Of a stretch of DNA of 64,000 nt, positions 14,200-28,583 are shown piece after piece; the first letter of the stretch is position 1; each line of letters opens with the position of its first letter. Made by a program: the position numbers and the translations under genes. This DNA is from Ridgeia piscesae (Eukaryota > Annelida > Polychaeta > Sabellida > Siboglinidae), in the NCBI GenBank assembly GCA_025642075.2, contig JAODUO010000637.1, positions 22,501-86,500 of the forward strand. The letters run 5' to 3'. The notes beneath the pieces were generated by a model. It did not search any database. It was not told the origin of the DNA and saw only the letters and a program-made list of their open reading frames with translations.

Positions 14200-14400
14200 C
14201 AACAGTTGAAATGAAAATGATTTAAGCAAGCATGTCATTAAGTGGTGACACTGCTTGGTGACACAAATGTGACATCAACCAGTAACATTGTGAGTTAAGA
14301 TTACTCGAGTGTGTCATCAACTGATGACACTGTTAGATGAGATGACACAAGTGTGTCATCAACTAGTGACACTGTTGTGTGAGATGATGTCCTTCAAGTC
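14200..14400. repeat. Short tandem array spanning the EXD2 stop codon
   Basis: A unit of about 42 bp containing aacagtgtca and gttgatgacacac (minus strand) occurs at least twice, with weaker copies below. The first copy is the true end of the EXD2 reading frame including its TGA. The other copies lie in the 3' untranslated region. The terminal coding sequence has thus been tandemly duplicated. Confidence 0.75.
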
Positions 14401-17400
14401 TCTGTCCAGTTGAGTGAGCTCTGCGTGGCAGTGGTCAACTGACCACAAGGAAGGCAGGTGCTCTGGCTTGAGACTGTCGAGGAAATGTTGTCTCCACAAC
14501 TTCTCAAAGACAATCAGACCTTCGTGTTCCATCACATGTTGAACCACTTTCTGCCCATGACACACGTACGCATCATTGGCCACTCTGAAACATACACACT
14601 ACATTCACGAAACTAGTTTTGGAACAACTAATGGTTTTCCTTATATAAATTAACAAACATTTATTTGTTTCAAAGTTTTTGCAAAAGTAAGACAATTTAT
14701 AACAGATTACCCAAGAGTGTAGAGTTTACAGATGTGTGTGGAGATTACCCCAGTGTGTAGAGTTTACAGACGTGTGTGAAGATTACCCAAGTATGTAGAG
14801 TTTACAGACGTGTGTGAAGATTACCCCAGTCTGTAGAGTTTACAAATGTGTGGGGATTACCCAAGTGTGTAGAGTTTACAAATGTGTGGGGATTACCCAA
14901 GTGTGTAGAGTTTACAGACATGTGTGAAGATTACCCAAGTATGTAGAGTTTACAGACATGTGTGAAGATTACCCCAGTGTGTAGAGTTTACAAATGTGTG
15001 TGGAGATTACCCAAGTGTGTAGAGTTTACAGACATGTGTGGAAATTACACAAGTGTGTAGAGTTTACAGACATGTGGAGATTACCCAAGTTTATAAAGTT
15101 TACAAACGTCTGTGGAGATTACCTAGTGTGTAGAGTTTACAAATGTGTGATTACCCAAGCGTGTGGGGATTACCCAGGTGTGTAAACATGTGATTGTAAC
15201 TAATTTAATTACGACTGTCACACATATGTCCAGTTAAAGGGACCCAAAAGGGAAAAGTTACATGCTATGCACGTGAAAGAGTTAATAAAAACAAACTATT
15301 TTGAACGGTAATCACATTTTTAACGTCAGTGGTTTATTAATAAAAAAAAATTGAACACCTTTTCCATCAAAGTTGAAAATTGGCCATTTTGACTGATGTG
15401 GGGGCGTGGGGAAATGTTGGCTCTTTGGCGAAGCGGGCCTCTTTTTTTAAAATTTCCCTTTAAAAATTTAATGGGGTGGGGGTCGCGTTTTTAAATCCGC
15501 CGTGTCCCGGCGTGTGAAGCGAACATGATTTTCGTTTAGAAATAGCTGAATTTCTTTTCAACGAAAAGGGGCCAACATTTTCAAGATAGAACTGAACCCC
15601 TGGTAAACAAGACCCGCCGGAACCCGAAATGCAGAGGCGATAACAACCCGGGCGACATTGAAAGTAGGGCCCCGCTAAAACCCGAAACACTGACAGGTTT
15701 TTTGATGGCCTGCATTGACCCCGGGATTCGGGAGTTTCTTCTTAGTCACAGCCATGCCTTATTATTCTCCAAATCAGTGGTGTAGTGTGGATATGTTATA
15801 CACAACGTGGGGTTTCCCAATTTGAAACAAATATCATATGGGGTCATGGCCTCGGCGATTTATGTCAGCGTGACACCCACAAGAGTGACAGGCTCGGTCC
15901 TTCGCCCTAGCTTAAAACTGTTTTCAGAATCAATTTCCAAATTGCCCACAACTGTGAAAAAAATGCAGATTAATTGTTGTTTTTCAAATACTGGACATTT
16001 TTATTAACAGTAGCGACTGTGGCATGCTTTTGTATTATTGATATAGCATGACATGTGGGCTATGAAACAGATGTGTGTCAATCAAAAGATATAAATAGAA
16101 CACACCAAGTGAACTATAGAAAGGGGAAAGATTAATTATCTAACTATTTGGTGTCAATATTGATTGTTTTTTTAATAGGCTGGTATATTTAAAGGGAAAG
16201 TTTGGAGCATAATTCTGGGGGGCAAATAAAAAAAAAAAAATCACCACCCATGTTCTTTATGAAAAAAAATTCTTGCTGAATAATAGTTTTTTTTTAGCAA
16301 ATATATGTACAGTGGAATGTCCCCATTAAATATAACAATTTGAACTGGGTAAAAGTAACACAACTAGCAGAACAAATTTTCTAAACTATAACATATGTGG
16401 ATATATTTATGTATATTCTGCGGTGATCTTAATTGCAATGTAACTTTGTTGTCGAGGTAACCATAATAGTGGCGAGGTAACCATAAAAACCCGTCAGGTT
16501 CCACATTGTGCTACTAATATTTCTAATTCAAAAAACTAATTTAAACATCTGGTTCTGTTTCGGATGTCCCCTGATATATTACAAATGGCCATGGTTTTTA
16601 AATTTTCGGGTGTTTGGAGCAGACAGTGCTTCCAAATGTAACCGGTTAGACAACTTTCACATGAATTTTTCCAAAAAAATGTAAGTATATGTTCATGTAT
16701 TAAAAACAGTAAAATTGTGTTGTTTACAATTTATTGACAATAAAAATAACATTGAAACCAGAACCCCAAGCAAACTAACATGATACAACATTTATATAAT
16801 CCCAAATGATATTTCATACAATGAAAACACCACACATTATTCTATAGTAGAAATATCCCCAAACAATTAATGTTTAACAGTAACTGATTTAGGATCATTC
16901 TAGAACATTTCGAGTAGCATGCCCAGTTGTCCACTATGTCAAAACAAAAAAAAGTTCCAATGTTTTTTTTAAAAAAACACAACATGTATTCTACAATGAT
17001 AATAATTGATTTAAACCTCCATTTTCATATTTTACCTGTCAACACAGTTCTTATATAGTGCGGTATCCAATCGTCAAAAGGGGGGCAAATACTTTTGTAT
17101 TTGAAAGTATTTAAATATTTTTAATTCTTAATTGATGTTTGGGAAATTTAAAAAGTATTTGGACCCCTCAAGATTTTTTGTATTTAAATAAATGTCAATG
17201 TTTTGACCCAATGTCTGTTGGGATTTTTTTAAAAGTGCTTTACACTTTATTTCCCTGGCAGACCTACTTAATTAAACACCATCTCATGACTGTGGGAAGC
17301 ACCCAAACCAAGCTGAATTAATTAATCAAGACGGTTTTGTACAAATATCCACCATCTCTATAGCCAGTTACTTGTTTAAAAGCTGAGTGAATTGGAGCAA

Positions 17401-20400
17401 TGACGGGTGAACAGACTTGCCCAAGGTTCGACACAGCCCCACATGGTTTCCTTCTCGTAGTTGAGGGGGTCTGAAGCCGAACCAAAGCTTTAAACCACTG
17501 CCCCACTGTACATAGTTGATATATTTTTTTTGGCCCTTTTTATTTTATTTCAGGTGCCCAAAGGGCGGCCAAAACAGAGATTTTTACCTGGTGGTTTCCA
17601 TGGCAGGCTTGGTCAAAAGGGTAAGAGAGTCATACCAGTGTATACCAGCCAAAAGATGGAACTTCTGTGCCCCCTCAGCGGAGAAAAAGATAGGGGAAAA
17701 CACTCAGCATTTGGGTTGACTGCTGCCCTTACAAATGATCAGTTAATTTGTTAAGCATTTGGGTTGATTATGAACAAATCAACTGACTCTTGACACCAGC
17801 AGATCTTGTTTCATTGGTTTGGGCATATCTGTCCCAAGGACTGAAATTTCCCGACTGGACAGTCATTGTGGGCGGGGGGCCCGGGGGCCAGAGTTCTGAA
17901 AAGATGTAATTCCCCAAATTCTCTTTTTCTGTCTCCCAGGGGGTTGGTGGATCTGCAGGTAAACATACAGCTGTAGTGTCTTCTGCATTTCCCAAATTCC
18001 GTCCTGAACAAAAAACAGCCATGTTGTCGGGGTTTTTCGCTAGGATTTGGGCCCGGACGTTCTTGCAAAGACCCATGGTTCCATCCCTAAAATAAACAGG
18101 ACATGCTGTAGTGCTAAATATTGACTGTTTGAATTTACTATGTTTTTATATAAAAAAGATCATCCAATCTGCCCTAATAAGCAGCATATATGTTACAGTG
18201 TAATAGTGAACAGTGTCCTTTACTTTGGTGCAGTGTTTAAAAAGGGGAAATATCAACAACCAGGACAGGATTAGGCTAGATACATTTATCAAAAAAAGCA
18301 AATGGGACTGTAAGGATGGAACGGTTTCATGGATAAAGTACAGAATTTTTCTGGCAGATGACATACACTCACAAAAAACTTAATTTGACAGCTGACAGGA
18401 GTGACAGATACTGAGTTGCCTTTATTTTGCCCAATTATTGCACAGATAGATAGATGATGATGCTGCCCCAGCTGCTGTCTTCATTGAATAGAGATGTTTG
18501 TGTGGTGATACATATTCATAAACTAAGGTTTATAATTGATTACATGATCATTTTGTGTTTATGCACTAGAGTTGCAGTGCCCAGTCATGCAATTTCCTAA
18601 TGTTGGTAAGTGGGTATTGAATACATAATTGGTAAAATAATACTCGTTTTACAAACATTTCACTCCACTATGACATTCCTCTCACAAAATGACAATAGCA
18701 TTTATCGCTACATTGTTTGTGTCATGTTGTATCTTATATTAAGTGCTTTAATTTATATTATCAATAAACACAAATGTTGGCACCCCAAAATATTAAACGA
18801 ACAGGAATATCTATGACAATGTATATTGCAGGATGGAGTAATCGACTGTGTACTCATACTGAGAGGTACTTTTTATACTCGAGAGAAGGAAAGTAATCGT
18901 ACCTCGAGTACATTACCAAAAAATAATCGTACTCACGATTATTTTTCACGATTAATATTTTTCAAAATGAACAGTTGCAAGCAAATATATTAGACAGATA
19001 AAATGGCAATATTAGGGAAATAATCCAATAAAAAGTAATCATAATCAAGGTATTTAATTTTTTTATTACTGTTGAGCATTTCAGTTAAATAAATATTCAG
19101 TCAGATTTCCCCAAATTTAAAACCTTCTCTTCCCAGAGAAACCACATCACCTCCCCCCTCCTGTTTTGTACAAAGTAAAGTTATACTGTGACAGTCCCTT
19201 TGGGGAAACACTGCAGGAGATAAGCATCCCCAACTTGCTTTGAATTTTAGAAACCCCGGGCCCTTTCCCCACCTGTCTGTTTGCTTTGTCAAGGGTATGG
19301 GTTTTTCCAACATCCAGAATCCTGACTGGGTCTGGGCGGGTTTGCTGCTAAATCCCTGTCTTTTTTGTTTAATTAAATGCAAACTTAAACCTGTCTAAAT
19401 CCACAACTATTCTGTGTTTGTCCCATCCAGACAGGGGGGCAAATAATTTTAAATTTATATTTAAATACAAATATTCTTGAGGGATTACCCAAAAACTTTG
19501 TATTTAAATACTTTTTAAAATATCTCAAATACTTCTTCATGTATTTTTCAAATACTTTTTATTTTGTATTACTATGTAAATATAAGAAAAAAAAACACAT
19601 ATATTGGGACATCTAGTTTATAGGCATATTTAGTGTTTTTCTCATATGATGACAGGCAGACCAGTGCTAGGGAGTATTGTTATTGTTTAAATGCATCACA
19701 GTGACATCTGACTGAAAGGCGTAAAGGCCCAAAAAATATTGTTTGTATGTTAAGCCAGGGGGTCCAAAAATAAAATGCCATTTGCCCTCAGAAGAAACAC
19801 TGCTAATCATTGCTAATGTTGTGAAGGAAGGGTCAACTTCAAAATCAGCCAAAAACCAGAATAAACTGGTTTCCAAATTGAAGCCCGACTAAAGAACAAA
19901 AGGGGGTATTGACCTATGGTCACTGTTGGGGGTTTTAAACCCTCCTCTGGCTCTGAGCAAACACAAGTTGTGGTCACTGCAGGGAGGGGGAAAATTTTTT
20001 GGTGTCTTCATCAGTAATTAACACTGTTGGGTGAAGTTGCAGTGCATTAAGGTAAACCCGTTTGGCAGGCATTAATGTGACAGTGAAAAGAAATGTTGAT
20101 ACTGACAATGTATTTGAAAAAAAATTTGAAAAAGTCAAATACTTTAGGAAAGTATTTAAATACAAATACTTTTAGTATTTAAACAGTATTTAAATACTTT
20201 CAAATACAAATGTATTTGAATGTCTGGACCCACCTGATATACTACATAATATTATTTGAAAATTGGGGGTCCATGACATTTTGGTAAAGGATACTTTGGT
20301 AATGGACATTTTTGGTAATAGACATTTCGATAACAGGGCATTTCGGTAACTAGACATTTGGTAACAAAAAGACAAATTTGGTAAAACTACTAAAAAAAAT

Positions 20401-23400
20401 CAGAGTCCAGTCTGCCAAATTTGGAAGGGAACCTGTTGAGATTGTCAGTTAAACCATTTGTAAATTAGGATGGTCCAGACATGGAACTTAGCTTTCTACC
20501 AGTAGTCAGGCAAGGTGTAAAGTAGTGCTTGCCTCTGAAGGGAACATGGCTTCCAAATAAGGGGGGAAATTTTACAGCAAATCACTGGCTAGCAAACACA
20601 TTTAAAACCAGACACACATAAGGGGGAAGCTATACATGTGAACATGGAGCTATCAACAACAACCAGGGGAAAAGCAAAGCTATTGTGGAATGGCTTACCA
20701 AGCATACAGAGAAAAATGACATGATAAGGTGGCATTGTACATGTCATGCAAGCAAGCTCTGCCCTGCTAGTGCATACACAGACTTGCTACCAGCATATCC
20801 AGTGTTAAAAATTGACCACAACCACTGTCCTTTAACCTATGAAGCTAGAGGTAAAATTTTTTTTTAAAAAATATGCCTTTTTAGAATATTTATTGGGTTT
20901 TACCAAAAAAGCCAGTTTCCAAAAAGTAGGGTTTCCAAAATGTCCTGTTACCGAAATGTCAGACCCAAAAAGTCCATTACCAAAGTGTCCTTTTTCCGAA
21001 ATGTCTGGATACCTTGAATTTGGGTACTCTTTTGAATATGCCCCCCTGGTTTTTAAAGGGTTTTTTGTAATGTATTTGATCATGTGTATTTGAAATTTGG
21101 AAATGCCTATATTTGTATTTGATTCAGAAAACCCTAAATTAAGTTATTAATCCAGCGTTAAAAGATTCATCCAATACCTGAAAAGTGTCTAATTATTTAA
21201 TAATAACACCTGGATAGTGGATAACAGTAATCAGTTAGAACATTAGTGCACAACAACAGAACAAGAATGACACCTGGGAATTTTTATGAAAGTCGCCTTT
21301 ATGTTGAAAAAGGATATTCTTAAAATAATGAAAATAATCATGATTACACTGTAAAGTTCGAATACATATTATAAAGTAATGTCCGAGTACATTTGTTTTT
21401 TGGTCCGTCTATGCATGTTCAAAGTAATCGTCCCTACTCAGTACATTTGATTGTACTCACTCCATCTCTGGTATATTGTTAACTTAAAAAAGTCATATTG
21501 AGACATCACGCTAATGTGCATGGTGGATCATCCCGACTTACTTGCTAAACCATTGGATAAATTTTTTTTTTTTTTTTTCATTAGTGATTTGCACGACACA
21601 GTGGTTGAGGGTAGAAATTCCACTTTTGTGGAGAAGAAACTAGTTCCAAATGTTTACCGTGTTTACCCGAAGATTGTGTTGTATTGGATAAAGTGATCTT
21701 GTGGGATATCTACAAGTCCACGTTCCATCTAGTTTTTATTATGCTAGTCTGTTAATATTTCTTCTTGTTTGCTCAGTGTGTCCCCAATATTTCAAGAAAC
21801 TACCAATAAAGGCAATAATATTGCACATTTGCAAAAGTGATTTTTTTACAGTACATAATTATGTCTCATCATAGGTAATTATTCATCCTTTACTGTAAGC
21901 CTGTAACATGTGCTAGTATCAATGTTGTATGAGTATCTGAACTGATACAGCACACAGAATTTGTAATTTGTTCTCTCACTGAACAAATAACATGAATGAT
22001 TGAAAACAACATTCGCAATGCTATTTTTTATGTTTGAATAATATGTTTACTGAAAAAATATAGCAGTCATGTTGGCACTTTCAGAGCGGTCAACCTGAAA
22101 ATAGGAACTGCATGCGTAGCTACGAAACTCGAAAGGCAGTACTTTTGAAGTTATTTAGCGAGTGATATCAAAGTGCCTATATTATCGTTCATGCGCGCGG
22201 ATTGACTATGACCGTCTATAATCTGGCTTGTATTCATGCAGCTGTTTTTTGTTTGTTATTGACATGTAACTTTACTTTGTTTTTATGCCTCTGTTCACGC
22301 AAACGTGATATAAACCATTCAAAATAGGATAAAATAAAACAAATAATCATGAATAACAATATCGGACGGCCTAACTCGCTTGGACCTAGTTAGCGGCTCC
22401 ATGATCCCGTGTACATACCTTCTAGAACGTTAACGTGGTGGACGTTTACGAACAATATCAGTATGTACATAAGTCATCTCGACAGACATCGCAATGTGTC
22501 TAATGGTACAAGATTCAAATAATTTAGATACAGAAGACTTAATAATATTTACTAACCTTCTTGCGCGCTTTGATGACTTGGCTACGGCGACGGAAGGATT
22601 CGACCGGTAACCCGTTTCGACGACTATCGGTGATTAAATATCGCGCTAATATCGTTTGCACAGCTCCATTCTTGAAAACTCGACGTCGCCAACGTTTCTG
22701 CGGATCTTGACCCAGTATATACGGTGAGAAACATCCTATTCGAAGCAACGTTCTTCGAACGGTGTCCTTCTTCGAAGTTCGCGTATCTTACAACATTGTG
22801 TTTACAACGGCGATAGCATTGACGCATGCAATCGGACACGTGACTTTAAGGCCGGTTCTGCGTGCTGAGTGGTCAGACCACGGTCAGACAACAGGAAGAG
22901 GCGCATCATGGACGCCTCTATGAAGCCGATGATTTCAGTAAAATTATCCACTTTGGAATTATTTTACTAATAAACCACTGACGTTAAAAATGTGATTACC
23001 GTTCAGAATGGTTGCTTTGTATTAGCTCTTTCACGTACATAGCACTTGATATTTCCCTTTTGGTTCCCTTTAAGATGACCCACCTGATGTCCTGTTAAGA
23101 TGACCCACCTGATGTCCAGTTAAGATGACCCACCTGATGTCCAGTTAAGATGACCCACCTAATGTCCAATTAAGATGACTCACCTGATGTCCATCTCTGT
23201 AGCCTCCTGAAGCATTTCACTGTCCACTGTGTCCACTCCAAAGTGACATTTGACAGTCTCAGTAAGTTCTTCTAGTCGGGCCGCAGGGATCTTTGCTGCA
23301 TTGTGCAAGAGTGCTCTGGCAATGAACATAAATCACACCTGTGTCCATAATCAGGATGTTTTGCAGGTTTATATAATTATATATAATATATATGTGTGTG

Positions 23401-23427
23401 TATGTGTGTGTATCATACATATGCATA

Positions 23428-23486
<59 letters not shown>

Positions 23487-26400
23487 AATATTTATGCAGA
23501 GTTTTGGAGAAACATAGATAAATCGATTTTCCTCATTTTGAGAAAAAGTCGCTTGGGTTCATCCTAAATTTTTAATGAAAACTTGAAAGTAAAACTGGTC
23601 AGATTTGAAGCAGAATTGTTAAATGAATTTCTTACCAAAACAGAACAGAACTGACGGGCCAGTGAGGTCTCAAGCTATCAACTTTATGAGAACATTACTG
23701 CCAACCCAACCTCTCACTATGGCTCTGAGTGTCCACCAGTGGGGGACGACATAAGGAGCAAATGAGAGAAGAACGGTCTGAAGAGAAGGCTTATGCCCAG
23801 GGATGGAATGGCAAGGGAGGGGGGGGATAATGGAAACAATGACGGGAGATTTTTATGACATGAGATGTGGACAGACAGGAGAGAGCAAAACAGAGAGGGA
23901 ATTAAAGATTGCTGGCAGAGAGGGACAGAGGGAAGGAAATGTAAAAAAAATCAGAAAGTATAGTGGCCAGCCCCTGTCATACAGGACAAGGAAAGGAGAA
24001 GAACCACCATAATCAAGGCCAGCCCCCCCTGGGACGGAGAAAAGGGAAAGAAGTGCCACATCCCAGACGGTGACTAAACCTCAAACACCCGTCTCTGTAC
24101 CTCAAATCACAGCCCCACTGTCTCTGACCCTTCGCCCCGTGGGGGCCTTTACCTTCGCCAAACCCCCCCGCCCCCCCGAGGGGGGCGTCACACTCTCGCG
24201 CCAGTCGCTGTCTCAGACTCGAGTCGTAGTAACTACTCAGCTGGTGACAAGGAACACACAGCAGGACCACGTCATGTGACTTGTGGTTCTTCATGACACT
24301 TGGGAAGTACCTGTGACAAAAGAGAATATCTGACTAGTCACGTGACTTGTTGTCTAGCGACCGGGTCCATCAAACTAACAAAATGGCTGCCACACGTATG
24401 AAGGTGATGGAGAGTCTGTCAAACAGTTTGTTGAAATTTGATCCATAGATAGTTTTTATGTGACACAAATGTAGGGAGAAGTTGCACGGGTGAGAATTGT
24501 TTGTGGGGAGATAATCTGACAATATGAACATTGCTGTGATGTGATTTTCTAGATTTGTCAACTGATAAATAACTGACACATTCAAAGTCTGATGTCAACA
24601 ACAACATACAGCAAAATGCTTGAAGGCCTCACTTTTGTGGTTGCCTTTCAGAAAGCTTGATGGACCTAGTTGCCAGACACAATGGATCCATCAGTTACTT
24701 TCATTTATGAAGTTAACATTTATCAGTTGCTTGTTCAATTCTGCTTTTTTATTTATGGTATTTTTAATAATTGACGCTAAATTCATCCACTGAATTTATA
24801 TTGCCAAACTGAATCTGGAAATGTACTAAGATTACTAACAGTACGCACTGGACTATATATTCAATTTGTAAATATGCTAACATTGCCTATCAAAAGTTGT
24901 ACTTTTTGCACAGTATATCAACTAAAACATGACTACCTTTGTAGTTTTATTCGAATGCAATGATCAGGTTTCTTGGTTCATTGTTAATTAGTAAATGATT
25001 TACCTCTCAAGAAACTGTTTTCATCTTTTTCTATTTTCCTTATATTTCAGCTGTCTCTCGTAGTCTTCTTCAGCAGACTGATTTATATATATATAATATA
25101 TATAATATATAGATATATATCTACATGTCTCAAATATTTGGGTCACAAATGATAATCTCACTTGCGGTACTCATGTGGTACAATGCTCTTCCTTATCACG
25201 TTGTCTTCAGAGCCACAAACTGCACAGATGTTTTCTTTGTCGAGAGCATAGTAACTGTTCTCCTCCAGGGGGCGCCCTGCTGGCTCGAACTTCAAGCGAA
25301 CGGTGAGTGGATCTTCAGAAACTTCCTCTGTCGTGGCATTATTTTTATGACGTACATGTTTTTAATTCTAATAAAAAGGTACTCAAATACTTTTTATACA
25401 TAAATATTATGGAATGATATGTGACAAACCCAATGTTTAAAACAGTTTTGCGATGAGTGGGGAGGAGTGGGACGGATGGAAGGAGTGGCAGGGATCTGGA
25501 AGGAGTGGAGGGATCTGGGAGGAGTGGGAGGGATCTGGAAGGAGTGGGAGGATCTGGAAGGAGTGGAGGGATCTGGGAGGAGTGGGAGGGATCTGGAAGG
25601 AGTGGCAGGGATCTGGAAGGAGTGGGAGGATCTGGAGGGGAGGGATCTGGAAGGAGTGGCAGGGATCTGGAAGGAGTGGCAGGGATCTGGAAGGAGTGGC
25701 AGGGATCTGGGAGGAGTGGCAGGGATCTGGAAGGAGTGGCAGTGTTCTGGAAGGAGTGGGAGGGATCTGGAAGGAGTGGGAGGGATCTGGAAGGAGTGGG
25801 AGGGATCTGGAAGTAGTGGGAGGGGTCTGGAAGGAGTGGGAGGGGTCTGGAAGGAGTGGGAGGGATCTGGAAGGAGTGGGAGGGGTCTGGAAGGAGTGGG
25901 AGGGATCTGGAAGGAGTGGGAGGGATCTGGAAGGAGTGGCAGGGATCTGGAAGGAGTGCGGGATCTGAAGGAGTGGAGGGATCTGGAAGGAGTGGAGGGA
26001 TCTGGAAGGAGTGGCAGGGATCTGGAAGGAGTGGCAGGGATCTGGAAGGAGTGGGAGGGGATCTGGAAGGAGTGGCAGGTTCTGGAAGGAGTGGGAGGGA
26101 TCTGGAAGGAGTGGGAGGGATCTGGAAGGAGTGGGAGGGGTCTGGAAGGAGGGGAGGGTCTGGAAGGGGTGGGGGGATCTCAAAGGAGTGGGAGGGATCT
26201 CAAAGGAGTGGGAGGGATCTCAAAGGAGTGGGAGGGATCTCAAAGGAGTGGGAGGGATCTGGAAGGAGTGGGAGGGATCTCAAAGGAGTGGGAGGGATCT
26301 CAAAGGAGTGGGAGGGGTCTGGAAGGAGTGGGGGGATCTCAAAGGAGTGGGAGGGATCTCAAAGGAGTGGGAGGGATCTCAAAGGAGTGGGAGGGGTCTG

Positions 26401-28541
26401 GAAGGAGTGGGGGGATCTCAAAGGAGTGGGAGGGATCTCAAAGGAGTGGGAGGGATCTGGAAGGAGTGGGAGGGATCTGGAAGGAGTGGGGGGATCTGGA
26501 AGGAGTGGGAGGGATCTGGAGGGAGTGGGAGGGATCTGGAAGGAGTGGGAGGGATCTGGAAGGAGTGGGGGGGTCTGGAAGGAGTGGGAGGGATCTGGAG
26601 GGAGTGGGAGGGATCTGGAGGGAGTGGGAGGGATCTGGAAGGAGTGGGAGGGATCTGGAAGGAGTGGGAGGGATCTGGAAGGAGTGGGAGGGGTCTGGAA
26701 GGAGTGGCAGGGATCTGGAAGGAGTGGGAGGGGTCTGGAAGGAGTGGGAGGAGAAGGGAAACAACGCGAAAGATACGAGTGGAGACTGAGCAGAAAGAAA
26801 AGTGAGGCGAGAAAAGATGAATAAAACGACAATGGTAACCAATGGTAACCTCACCCCTGACGACAGGGACACCAAGGAGGGACTTCTCCTGCACCATCTA
26901 CATTTTACCCACCCTTTATGTTTAACAACCCTACACCCTTTTAAATGGATTCTTTGGGAAACGAAAGGGATTATTTCATGTCCCAATTTATAATTAAAAG
27001 GAATTATTTCAGAAGTTTTATAACTCTGTAATATACAATTGTTTTGATTAATATAGCCGATAACTACTTCATGTAACCCTACGCATTCAGTCCATTAGAA
27101 ATGTGCTTTATTAATCTTATGAGCTGGATAATAATATAGAAATGGAATCCCTTTCTAACCGTAAAACACTCTGTGTATGTTGAGTTTCTAGATTGTGCTC
27201 AATCCGCCTGTGTTATCCATATATGGCGTGGCTGTTAGAGATTAATAAAACAAAATTATAATTAAATAAAGCTGTAGGATTACATGTAAAATTTATATGA
27301 ACAAAATATTGTACATTACAGAGTTTAACTTTATCAAAGAATGTCTTAATTATAATTTGTGACACAAAAGAATCCCTTTCAGGTCCCAAAAATCCCTTTA
27401 ACCATTCTCTCAACATCTGTCTACAACTGACACCCTCAGTTCCCACTCTCTACCACCCTCATCCCTCTACCACCCTCGCCCCTCTACCACCCTCACGGAT
27501 CTACCCCCTCACCCCTCTACCACCCTCGCCCCCCTACCAACCTCATCAATCTACCACTCTAACACCTCTACCACCCTCGCCCCTCTACCAACCTCACCCC
27601 TCTACCACCCTCACCCTCATCCTTCTACCACCCTTGCCCCTCTACTACCCTCACCCCTCTACCTCCCTCACCCCTCTACCACCCTCACCCCTCTAACACC
27701 CTCACCCCTCTAACACCCTCGCCCCTCTACCACCCTCGCGCCTCTACCACCCTCGGCCCTCTACCAGCCTCGTCCCTTTACCACCCTCACCCCACTACCA
27801 CCCTCATCCCTCTACCACCCTACCACCCTTGCCCCCTACCACACTCACCCCCTATCACCCTCTACCACACTCACCCCTCTACCTCCCTCACCCCTCTACT
27901 ACCCTCACCCTCTACCTCCCTCACCACTCTACCTTCCTCACCCCTCTACCACCCTCACCCTCTACCACCCTCACCCTCTACCTCCCTCACCCCTCTACCT
28001 CCCTCACCCTTCCACCTGCCTTCCATTGAACAAAGTCAGTTTCCTTTAATTAACCCTCACTATCCCCCACTGACTTTGCCTGGTCAAACACACCCACTAT
28101 TGCGCCATACAACCCCCACATACAACCCCCATACACATACACATTGACTCCCCCTACACCCTCCACCCCACACCCACCTGCAAGGTCATTCTCCAGATAC
28201 CACTCCGCCTTCTTTCTGTCACAAGTCGCCAGCAGTTGATCATCTGGCGCCAGCAGACGACAGTTTTGATACAGAGGCTGTTTCCTCGGCACGTAAGCTC
28301 GACTCGCCTTCTCCACATGCCTAGCGTGTTTCGGACTGCCACCTGCTGGCTGTTTGACACATAACAAATGGCACAAAATCATCAGCGTCTCTGATAAGTC
28401 TTGATGAAATGGGTCGCACCAGTTTTGCAGATGGCGAAATATTAATGTATAAATTTACATACATGTAAAAAGATATTAAAATATAATAAATTGATAAAAA
28501 CAAAAAATAGACAAAGTTTACATATAAGCTGTATATTTAAA

Positions 28542-28583
<42 letters not shown>

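Larger units (their letters stand above)
15238..23069. mobile_element. 7.8-kb TTAA-flanked DNA transposon with long terminal inverted repeats
   Basis: The left end (15238-15345) and the reverse complement of the right end (23069-22962) match over about 108 bp. Both begin AGGGA-CC-AAAAGGGAAA and share GAACGGTAATCACATTTTTA and ACGTCAGTGGTTTATTA. Both ends are flanked by TTAA (15234-15237 and 23070-23073). The flanks rejoin into one 25-bp repeat unit (tgtccag-TTAA-gatgaccc), which is good evidence for a precise insertion with a 4-bp target duplication. TTAA targets are known for piggyBac and Kolobok transposons. The 5'-AGGG end differs from the usual piggyBac CCC end, so I leave the superfamily open. 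The interior is a mosaic with nested elements and no intact transposase. Confidence 0.88.

Noticed and set aside
17516..19382. Possible transposase exons inside the TTAA element
   Set aside because: The open pieces on both strands show no motif that I can match to a transposase family, and the sequence is full of homopolymers that make frames unreliable.
25437..26986. Several open frames of 150-440 codons
   Set aside because: They read the 20-bp satellite in all frames. EXD2 exons lie on either side and show that this is intron.
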